A stretch of DNA of 13,921 nt, taken from NCBI GenBank assembly GCA_019677205.1, contig JAAMXY010001628.1, positions 4,354 through 18,274 of the forward strand, read 5' to 3'. The translations under genes and the position numbers were made by a program. Every line of letters begins with the position of its first letter. Within the stretch, counting starts at the first letter, position 1. Below are positions 1-9,000 of this stretch, one piece after another. The notes beneath the pieces were generated by a model that was not told the DNA's origin, made no database searches, and saw nothing but the letters and a program-made list of their open reading frames with translations. Source of the stretch: Pinguiococcus pyrenoidosus (lineage: Eukaryota > Sar > Pinguiophyceae > Pinguiochrysidales > Pinguiochrysidaceae).

Positions 1-389
1 ATGGAGTTGCCTCTAAGGTTGAGCTGAGTGAGATGCGGCACGCGCGGCAGTCCTCGCTCCGCCAGGGCTTTCGCGCCTTCATCGCCAATGGAGTTGTCGG
101 AAAGATTGAGCTGAGTGAGCTGCGGCACGCGCGGCAGTCCTCGCTCCGCCAAGGCTTTCGCGCCTTCAGCGCCGATGGAGTTGCTCGAGAGGACGAGCGT
201 TGTAAGATTCGGAATGTTTGGCAGGCCCCGCTCTGCCAGTGCCTCGGCTCCTTGAGCTCCAATAGGGTTGTCGAAGAGGACCAGCACTGAAAGGTGTTGA
301 ACACTTCGCAGTCCTCTCTCCACCAAGGTTTCCATTCCTTCTGGTCCGATGTTGTTGCTGCCAATTCGGAGCTCCGTCAACCATGGCAC
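1..389 (-). repeat. Leucine-rich-repeat array, 29-residue RI/NLRC3-type units
   Basis: Seen: four complete 87-base units (389-303, 302-216, 215-129, 128-42) and the beginning of a fifth (41-1), all in frame with copy B exon 4. Each unit follows the pattern xPxLTxLxLxxNxIGxEGAxALAERGL, the ribonuclease-inhibitor-like LRR class that builds a curved protein-binding surface. Units 3-5 are nearly identical in DNA over most of their length, while units 1 and 2 are more diverged, which points to recent expansion at the C-terminal side. The array continues beyond the left edge, so its total length is unknown. Confidence 0.9.
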
Positions 390-3300
390 GCTTGCCAGTC
401 CCTTCTCCACCAGAACTCTCACGCCAGCATCGCCCATCGGCACGCGAGGGGGATTGCGATCTTCGAGATATCTCGCAGAATACACTCCATATGCTTCAGC
501 AATTGCCATAAGTCTTTTCACATCCAGGTCAAGCGTGGTGTCGTTGTTGTCATGGGTCTGTCGTACATGTTTCCACCACTCTGCCTCTTCTCCAGAGTCT
601 TCTATGGTTGTGATCGTAGAAGAGGTGCCTTCGGGTCCGAGTCTCTCGCCATGGTGGTCGAGGTTCTCCGAGTCTGCTCGTTTGCCGCTCTTTTGGACAA
701 CGTCAAGGCTCGCGTTTGTGATCTCCGGCGATACTTCGTCAAGTTCAGCTTCCTCATCTTCTTCGTAAGGAGCTCGTGCCCCAGTCGACTTGGAGGATCT
801 CATAGATGTTCGCGACAGAGAATCGTTCCCGACCTCGCCACCTCCTTCGTCGCTCTCCGGACACACCGAAGCACTCCCGGTGGCGGTGCCAAGTGCTTCT
901 CCGGTGCTCTGACCCTCCGTAAGGAGCGCTGGACGAAGATGCGTCTGGGTACCGCCTTCGTACGTCAACGCCAGCACCCAATCATCCGGCTGTAGGTCCG
1001 GCGCATAGCGGATATGGTAGAGCTCTTTTTGACTAGATTCACGGAAACAATGCTCATAGACGCGTACGGGAGGCTCCTTTGCATGCTTGGAGGATTGCCA
1101 ATGAGCTGGGACGCCGCACTCAATTACGAATATCGGGCGAAAGGCAAGGGCAATCGCCTTTACCATGCTGTGGCAGTAAGGTAGCACTTGAGGAATCTGT
1201 TCACACAGGGCCCCTGAGCAGCACTTCGTTTCACCCACCTGTCATTCATGAACGGCTTCCGCAAGCCCTCAAGAAGATCCCGAATGGCCACGGAGCCGAA
1301 AAAGGTTTTGACCTTCTGATCGCTTAGGGCATGTCGAAGCATCATTCTTCCGATCTTCTCCTCTGGCCATTCATACCATGACGGGGCGTTTTTTTGGTGC
1401 TTTCGCGCCCATGCCTTCAAAAGGCATCCAAAGGAGTACCACCCGCAGCACCTCCCTGGGGGAACCTCTTCGATTCTTCGTCGTTTGCTTCAGCGTAAAA
1501 AGGTAAGTTCCAGATCATGACTTTCCTCAGGTACCATTTTGACAACTCACCTTCCAGCAAAGTCCTCTCCAGATGTCGGAAGGTCATTCAGAAACTCTGA
1601 GCGCATCGCAGGTTGCAATCCAGCCTCACTACGGGTCCGTTTAAGGACTACCGCAAAGCCTTCTCTCGCTTGAACAAGGCGAAACACTTCTTTGAGCAAC
1701 TCCTGCCACTCGGTTGGACTTTCTCTAGGCATATTCACGCTTAGTGCGTGCCCGACAAGCCAGTCGAGGCGATCGTCTACAAGACCTTTGGGGTCCCCCA
1801 GGAAAAGGGGGCTCCATTCAGCCATCATGTCAAGCGCGACGGCAAACGGAAGATCTGATCCACCGATGAAGGGATCATCGGCACTTGGCTCAACGCCGTG
1901 GGAATCCAGCACGCGTACAATCTCGGCAAGCAACAACGCACGGACGTCCTCGGTGTTGCGCGGATCCGCGACCCTCGCAAACAAAAAGTAGATTAAAGCA
2001 TTCGCAACTGAGCCGGCCTTAAAGACTTCGTCAGCCATGGGCGAGCCCGAGCCTTGGCTCTTTGGCTTCGGAGCGGGTGAATCGTCTCCAGGTGGCTTCA
2101 TCCCATGTTTTCCGTTGCATGCTAGGAATCCACGATGGCTCTGCTCATGCTGCCTCCTACATCCTGCAATGCAGACGGGAAATCCGCCTTCGAACGTCCT
2201 GTCAGGCGCTCCTGTTGGATTCGAAGGCGAATTCCACACCTGCGCCGGAGCTTCATCGACTGTATCTGTGTTCTGCAGTCCTTCCATGGAGGCCTCAGAG
2301 GTATTCACGTGAGGCTCGCCACCTTGAAAACATGCTAGAAACTCAGCACTTAAGGTCCTGCCATGCTGTTCAGCCTCGTTCGAAGGCATCTTCCACGCCT
2401 GCGCTGCAGCACTGTTCAAGGGGGTCCCGTTCCGCAGTGCTCTGACTGCGGCCTCACATGCTTGTCGGTAGACTTTATACGCTCTTATGTAGGGGTCGCC
2501 ATCATCTTCGGAGCTATCATCTTTGTTGCGATGGGCACGACTCTCAATTCCTGCGGCCTCTGCACTATGCTTTGCTTCTGTCTTGCGCCTTTTTTGACCT
2601 GCCTTCGTCTTCGTCACCGATGAAGGACCGTCCGAAGGGGCTTCAGATCCATCATCTTGCCTTCGCAGGAATGCCGGATCATGCGAAAGCTCCGAGAGGA
2701 CCTTGTTGAAGATGCCCCAAACAGCATCCCGCTTGGGAGACTTGCGCATGACTGCCAGCCGAATTCTGAAATCCTGCTTTATCCGCTCCTGTAGATTCTT
2801 GAGCATCGCGAACGCCAACAGAACTGCAGGGCTGTGCTTACAGTCTTCCAGATCGACAAATTTCAGAAAGAACTTGTCCACGGTTGCAAAGAGCAGGCAG
2901 AACACCAGAGCAACGTTGAAGCCTTTCTCCTTGTAAAGCTTTCCTGCTTCGGTCCTTGTTTCAGGACGGCCTTTTCTGGACCCGCCGCCATCTCTGAACT
3001 TTGTACCAGCGAAGCTGTACGTACGATGGGAAATGGCGAGGCTCTGCGCGTTGGGGTCTGATGTCGTCCCACCCTCCGAACTCCATCCTTGAAAATCCAT
3101 GGGATCCCATGGGATCAGTTCCATGATCTCCTCCACGTCACCCTGAGCAATGATCTGCATGATTATTCGTTCTCCATGGTGGTGCCCAATACAAAGAGCT
3201 TCTGCCAGCTTTTCGGCCAGCCCCTGCAGCATGCCGTCCTCCATATCACCAGGATCGCATTCTTCTTTGCTGCTGAGGGAGTCTAGGTACACGCGATCAA

Positions 3301-4791
3301 AGCAGTTGCTGCTGTTCTGGTGAGCCTTTGTCACACTACCCCAAGCTAGGGTCCTCGGTGTAACCGATTTAGGGTCCTTTCTCTCCAAATCGGGGAGTGC
3401 CATTCGAATCACGTATAGACCTGTGGCAGGTAGACGACACTCTTCCCCGCTCGGCCAGTTCTGGAAGCTCATTTCCCGTATTGCATCCTTGTCGGCTTCA
3501 CACATCGTCGCTGATGCAACTTTGCCTTTGTTCCTGTTTGACGGAGGGCAAAGAATTCTTAAGTCTACAGGGCAGTGATTCCTGTCAGGTAAGGCCTCAC
3601 TTACATCCAAGAGCATAAATGAAACAACCCCCGTGCATGGGCAAGAGTGATGTTTTTATTGTGAGAAAGCACCGCGCTGCTTGACCGTGACCTCTTACTT
3701 CCATGTGAAGAGTTCTTCATTGTGGTGCTACTTGTCCGTCTTCCACCCTTGTCGTCAAGCTCATCGTGGCTGCTGTCCTCACAAGTTGAACTCGACGCAA
3801 CGCCTGCATCTGGTCGTTGGCCATTTTCCAGTCCTTGGATGATCAACCGCTCTACCACTCTCAACTCTTTGATTACCCTTCTGTCTTCTGGATCATTTGA
3901 CGGGGTATGCCGTCTAATTGCCTCTTCAATGACTTGGCTCACCACCTTATATTGCCGAGCGGAAGTTTTGTCCTTCGAGTGACTAGCGTTGTGCTCGACA
4001 AGGCCCTTACTGCTTTGAACAGCATGCTGCCGAAGCCGAATACTATCAACAACTACCTGACTCAAGTTTGCGTCCGTGCGTCCTTCACACGGTCCTGCCA
4101 CCGTGACGGGCCCACTCGACAGAACTCCTTCGTAGGCTGCTGTAGTAAAATCTGGTTGACTAGGCATGCAAATTCCGGAACTCACAACCTCAGTGGCAGG
4201 ATCGCATCGTCCGAAAGTGCTGAAGCCATCTTTGTCTCGGGGATTCTCTGGGCGGATCCACTGTCGGTCCATGGCTCCCGGCAAGAGAACTCGTAGAGAG
4301 AAGCCAGAACCATCTGAGGCTTCAGAAGGAGTATGGTGGGGTCCTTGAGAATCTTCCGCAAAGGCAAATTCACCGAGGTCGGACCAGTTGTCCAAAATGT
4401 CGGGAAGATCACTGAACTCGTCAGGTATAGTACCTTCCCGACTTGACCCAGGCGCACTTCCGGGACGCATACTACCGTCCGGTGGTCCGCCGTCCGTGGG
4501 ACTTCGCCGGCCCGCTCGATCTGCCCCATGAAAGCCTGGATCCGTGTTCACACTTTCCGCCGCCACTTGAATTGGACCTCTTTCTTCGGTCTGCTCGCCA
4601 ATCACCACCTCTTCGAGTTGCATCTCATCAATGTTCCTACCGTCACCTTGTCCGTACACAGACTCTCTGGCAGACGGATAGACAGAAGACGGACTGAGCG
4701 ACCATTGGGGCAAGATGGGTTCCGGTGGAGGCTCGTTTCGTGTTTCGGCCATAGCTTCTGAGGGATTTCCAGGCATAGAGATACTCTGCAT
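1..4791 (-). CDS. Copy B: large protein with OTU-like cysteine peptidase-like domain and C-terminal leucine-rich repeats (partial at 3' end)
   Basis: Seen: four exons on the minus strand, 4791-3605, 3533-1551, 1487-1239 and 1167-1 (open at the window edge), rejoin in frame to at least 1528 codons. Introns are 71, 63 and 71 bases, all GT-AG (donors GTAAGT, GTGAGT, GTGGGT), all phase 2. The start is the Met at 4791 because the MQSISMPG context matches MQTVLMPG in copy A; a longer reading frame reaches 4830. Order: acidic, Ser-rich, poorly ordered N-terminus (residues 1-380); conserved helical block around EAGKLYKEKGFNVAL; second block around AGSVANALIYFLFARV; domain with CGWYSFGC (Cys1071) and later LTYEGGTQTHLRP (His1216); acidic linker; leucine-rich repeats from about residue 1399. 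The Cys-first, His-later order and the final beta-strand plus His resemble OTU/papain-fold peptidases; this is inference. The domain architecture suggests a cytosolic or nuclear protein-interaction or deubiquitinase-like role, unproven. Not recognised as a named family. It is a tandem paralogue of 6038-10499. Confidence 0.72.
3534..3604 (-). other. Intron 1 of copy B, absent from copy A
   Basis: Seen: 71 bases read on the minus strand from a strong donor (TTGGAT|GTAAGTGAGG) to an acceptor (TCAAACAG|GAACAAAGG). Without splicing, the frame stops at once (TGG ATG TAA). Splicing restores the peptide CSWMNKGK, matching CAWMNKGK in copy A, where the bases TGGATGAACAAAGGC run on without interruption at about 9213-9227. 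This confirms the intron boundaries to the base. Confidence 0.9.
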
Positions 4792-5584
4792 GAGGCTTTT
4801 GGAGGCGACTGATCCAGAGACGCCACCCACGCGGCACAGTGAGTGTCTGACTTGCGCTTGTGAGGTCGTCCCCCTTTTCTGTCTTCGGTTTTGTACGGAA
4901 GACGTATTCTACGCACTCAATGGGTAAATAAGTGCTCTGACCAGCGTACCGGATTGGGCGAAGCCGCAGAAAGATTCTATCTGTGCTGTCCCCCCTCGAA
5001 GCTGCCTCCGAAGGGCTCCGGAAGGCTTCGAAGCGACTCCAGAAGTGGTCGCAGCTAGAATCCTACCTTCAAGGGCTGCTTTCTCATCAGCGAAGCCACG
5101 CGGTAGTGCTTGTCTCTGCTGAAGGCTGCTCGGCGGACACACAGTTCAAGATACGCCAGCCCCTACCCACGATGAGAGATCTCCAAAATAGGACAGAAAC
5201 CGAGGCGGACGGACACTGTATCCATCTGTCCCACATGCGAAGCAGCGCGTCGAGAGTGCCACAGAGGCGCTTCCGGGCCCTCTTCAACCTCCCACGATAC
5301 TCTAGATGTGTGCGCCAAGATGATGTGGTGAAGGAAGAGCCGAGAGACGATCATGAAGAAAATGGCCATTTGACTGTGCTAGAATGAATTGCCCCAACTA
5401 CTATTACTGCTCTGGGATGGAAATCAGAAATACATTACGGGTCTTTGTTAAGGTACCACCACTCGGCTTTCAGACGCCGCCTCTTCCACTTCCCGTCTGG
5501 CGTCGCGGATTGGAGGAGCTCCAGATGGAAGTTCGCCCAGCCCGTCGTGATTCTCCGCGTGCAAGGGATCCAGCAGCACCAGCT
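4792..5584. promoter_or_regulatory. Upstream flank (5' UTR/promoter) of copy B, with weak homology to the flank of copy A
   Basis: This is an intergenic stretch with no convincing gene. A 134-codon plus-strand frame at 4983-5387 and short minus-strand frames have no recognisable domain. Bases 5034-5085 align by eye with 10779-10850 upstream of copy A: shared words include CGACTCC, AAGTGGT and a CCTAC/CCTACT core in the same order. A second patch, CCGAAG plus CTCCGGA near 5008-5024, matches near 10715-10735. The duplication that made the pair therefore seems to include some upstream sequence, probably the promoter and 5' UTR. I see no clear TATA box. The far part (about 5390-5584) holds nothing I can identify. 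Confidence 0.4.
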
Positions 5585-6037
5585 TTCTGGGGGTTTTGCT
5601 TCTGGGGGTTTTGCTTCTGAGGGTTTTGGCTTCTGGGGGTTTTGCTTCTGGGGGTTTTGCTTCTCGGGTTTCGCTTCTGAACTCCGCTTCTGGGCCTCGC
5701 TTCTCCTCCCAATCAACAGGATCCGTCTTGGCTTTTGCGCAAGTCGAGTCATGGTGCGGGTCGAGGCGTGAGACGGAGACACGGAATGGCAAGCATTGGC
5801 AAGAAGTTGGCAGAGAGCTGGCTGCAGCTTTTGAGGAGAGAAAAGAATCGCTTCCACTTCAGCAGGGACAGATGCCTTGCGGTTAAAAGAGGCGCAACGC
5901 TGGCTGCGTCGGCCTGCAAATCCACATCGTGTACGCCTAAAAGATCGATCCCCCGTCTCACCACACAGCCGTGGCATGGCGGTCACCGCTGCGGGGTGGA
6001 CACGGCGTCAGCTTTTGCTTGGGCTTCGGTGTCCACG
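5448..6037 (-). other. Region downstream of copy A; possible extra 3' exons, unproven
   Basis: The copy A frame stops at 6038, but the stop overlaps a possible donor (CCAAGG|GTGACG), and an acceptor-like CCCCGCAG lies about 50 bases on. Two minus-strand frames look more protein-like than noise: 5964-5749 (start GIDLLGVHDVDLQAD) and 5792-5448 (contains DWEEKRGPEAEF, then Pro-Glu-Ala-Lys repeats from the minisatellite). I could not join them to copy A with confident splice sites and do not recognise either peptide. The region may equally be 3' UTR and spacer. No LRR-like sequence was found here, unlike the matching place in copy B. Confidence 0.2.
5585..5700. repeat. 15-base G/T-rich minisatellite
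   Basis: Seen: about six good and two degenerate tandem copies of TTCTGGGGGTTTTGC (plus strand) at 5585-5599, 5600-5614, 5615-5630, 5631-5645, 5646-5660 and 5661-5674, then weaker copies at 5675-5687 and 5688-5700. Most copies are 15 bases, so every frame stays open through them; one copy is 16 bases and one is 14. Read on the minus strand, one frame gives repeated Pro-Glu-Ala-Lys-Pro. Regularly spaced G5 runs could favour G-rich secondary structure. The unit is not a known telomere repeat. Confidence 0.9.
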
Positions 6038-9000
6038 TCACCCTTGGCTGGTCTTCGCCGTGTGGCCGGGGAAGGTGCTGTCGCCCGTTTGTTCTTCTTC
6101 GCCCTCCTGGCCGCCACGGGGGGGGCTGCGAGATCCTTCCAATTCATCATCCGAAGAGCCGAACGCCAGGAGCTCCACGTCCGCAATCTTCTGCTCGATG
6201 ACGGACCAGAGGTTTTGGATCTCCTCCGTGGACAGCGTGTCCTCACCGGCCTCGACTGCTTCCACTAGTTCAAAGATGTCGTCCACCAAACCGGGCTGGG
6301 CGTCGTCCGGGAGTGGATCCAAGGGGCCCCGTTGCTTCTTGGGGTCCTGGTCCCTCGCCGTTTTGCGGCGAGGATAGCGTTGGTCCCACCTCAGACTCAG
6401 TCTCATCACCCGACCTGCCAGGTCTTTCCGGGTGCCCCGGAGCCTTTCTTCCACGACGGCCAGTTTCGGGTTGGGGCTCACCATGCTTTTCCCCTGCAGC
6501 CATGGCCCCGCAAAGCTCGCAAGGTCAAGGAGGCCCAGCGTTGCAGCGGGGAGCGAGATATACCCTACAGTGGTTTGCAAAAGCACCGGCTGGGCGCGTG
6601 GGCTCTCCAAGGACAGCGCGGGACGTAGGTGCATCAGCGTGCCACCTTCGTACGTCAGCGCCAGCACCCAATCGTCCGGCTGCAGATCGGGAGCGTGTCG
6701 CACATGGTAGAGCTCTTTCCGATCCGAATCGGGCGCGCGATGCGAGTAGACGCGGACGGAAGGCTGCTCGGCATGCTTCGACGATTGCCAGTGGGATGGG
6801 ACGTTGCACTCGATCACGAACACCGAGCGGAACGCCAATGCGACCGCCTTCATCATGCTGGGGAAGCATGGAGAGAAGGTGAGAAGCCTTGTCGCACATA
6901 CAAGTACTACATTCGAAGCTGCATGTACACCACCAACCTGTCATTCATGTACGGCTTCTTGATGTCGCCAAGCAGGCTTTGAACGCCCGCCGGACCAAAG
7001 AAGTCTTGTACCTTCTCATCCAGCAGGGCCTGTCGAAGCATCATCCGGCCGACCCGCTCCTCCGGCCACGTATACCAGGTTGCGGCGGTCTTCCCTTGCT
7101 TCCGTGCCCAGTCCTTCAACAGGCATCCAAAGGAGTACCACCCGCAGCGGTTCTCCCGAGGGACTTCTTCGATTCTCCGTCGTTTCCTTCGGTGCCAAGG
7201 TCAGTGCTCTCAGGGCGCTTCTTTCCTGGATCGCAACGCTGTGAAAATGCTCACCTTTTCGCGAAAGCTTCTCCAAGGCTGGGAAGCTCTTCTGCCCGCC
7301 TTGATCGCGCATCGATGAGTACGCGGGGGCCGGTGGGAGTCCGGCGGAGCACCTCGGAAAGCTTCCCTCTCGCCTTCACAAGGCGAATGACCTCGTGCAG
7401 CAAGCTGCACCACTTGGCGATGCTCTCTCTTGGCATGTTTCCCCTCAAGGCATGCCTGAGAAGCCAAATCAAGCGGTCGTCCAACGCATCCTTGGACGCC
7501 TTGACATGGGAAGGATCTCCTTCGCCCGCCACACTGAGAGCGAAAGCGACGGGAAGACCCAAACCAAAGTCATCGGCAGTGGACTCAACGCCGTGCGCCT
7601 CGAGCACTCGCATGAGCTCGGCAAGCAGCGTTCCCCGGGTGTCTTCCGAGGAATTCCGCGGATCCACAATTCTCGAAAACAAGACGTAGATCAGAGCATT
7701 CACAACGGAGCCTGCTTTGCAGGCCTTGCGAATCGTCGTGAGACCGTCGGGGTCTCCGCGGGGCTGTCGGCTTGCTGGCGAAGGGGCATCTCCAACTCGC
7801 TTCATTCCCATCTTGCCGGCATTTGCAAGGGCCGCACGACCTTGCTGCTCATTCTGCTCCTGCTGGGTGTCCTGTTCCTGCTGGGTGTCGTGCTCCCTCT
7901 GCGTCTCCTGCTCACTCCTGAGAACGCTCTTCCCTCCTTCGAAGCACGCGAGAAACTGGTCCCCAAGACTCCTGCCTGGCGGACCTGCATCGTTTGGAAG
8001 AGTCTGCCAGGCCTTGGCTGCAGCTTTCCTCACAGAGTTCTTGTTCCAGGACGGTTTCTTCCGCAGCTCGTCAACTGCTACCTCACAGGCGCGCGAGTAG
8101 ATCTGGTAAGCTCTCCTTGAGCGAGGATTGCTCTCACCACCTGCGCCTTCATCTGCCTTTCGAGCGGCGCGGCTTTCAATCCCTGCGGCTTCCACGCCAA
8201 GAGTTGCTTCCGTCTTCTGCCTCTTCTTGCCTCCTTTCCTGCTCGCCACCGTGGCGAAAGCGTCCGAGGCGGGCTCGACCTCACCGTCTGGACCTCGCAG
8301 AAAGGCGGAAGCCGTCGAAAGCTCGGAGAGAATCGTGCCAAAGATGTCCCAAACCGCGTCGACCTTAGGAGACTTGCGCATGACCGCCATCCGTATCTGG
8401 AAAGCTTGCTTTATCCTTCGCTGGAGGTTCTCGAGCATCGAAAAGGCTAGCAGGACTGCGGCCCTGTGCTTGCAGCCGTCAAGCTCAACAAACTTCAGGA
8501 AGTATTCATCCACGGTCGCGAAGAGCAGGCAGACGACAAGAGCCACGTTGAAGCCTTTCTCCTTGTAAAGCTTCCCCGCCTCGGTCCTCGTTTCTACACG
8601 ATGCTCGGAGAGTCCGCCGCCAAATCGGAGTCTCGTATGGGAGAAGTCCTGCGCACGATTGGGAGGGGACAGACTTTGGACGCTGGAGTCCGGTGCCGTC
8701 ACTCCTTCCGTACTTCTTCCAGCGAAGTCCATGGGACTCCACGGGATCACCTCCCGCGTCTCGACCATCTCACCCTGCACGATGATCAGCAGAAGCTTGA
8801 GCCTCCCAGCGCTGTGCTCCATGTGGAGGCGTGCCGCTAGGGCTTCAGCACGTTGCCGCAGCTCGTCCTCGGGGATCGTTGCTTCAGATTCCTCCTCCTC
8901 CCCCTCCTCCTCCTCTACGTCAGCCTTGCTGCCAAGGGAATCGAGACACACCCGATGGAGGCAGATGCTGCGGCAACGACGAGGATCATCTTCTGGAGAG

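Noticed and set aside
294-995. 233-codon plus-strand reading frame
   Set aside because: It lies antisense to the LRR and linker coding exon of copy B; its composition is a shadow of that exon and no domain is seen.
3601-3616. Two separate genes at 4830-3601 and 3616-1547
   Set aside because: The stop at 3601 lies inside an intron; splicing yields a continuous protein that aligns with the single long exon of copy A.
4983-5387. 134-codon plus-strand reading frame between the paralogues
   Set aside because: No recognisable motif, and part of it overlaps flank DNA that is homologous to the non-coding flank of copy A.
5585-5700. Telomere-like or CRISPR-like repeat
   Set aside because: Units are directly adjacent with no spacers, and the unit does not match any telomere repeat known to me.
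6313-6882. 189-codon plus-strand reading frame
   Set aside because: Antisense to the conserved exon of copy A that contains the His motif.
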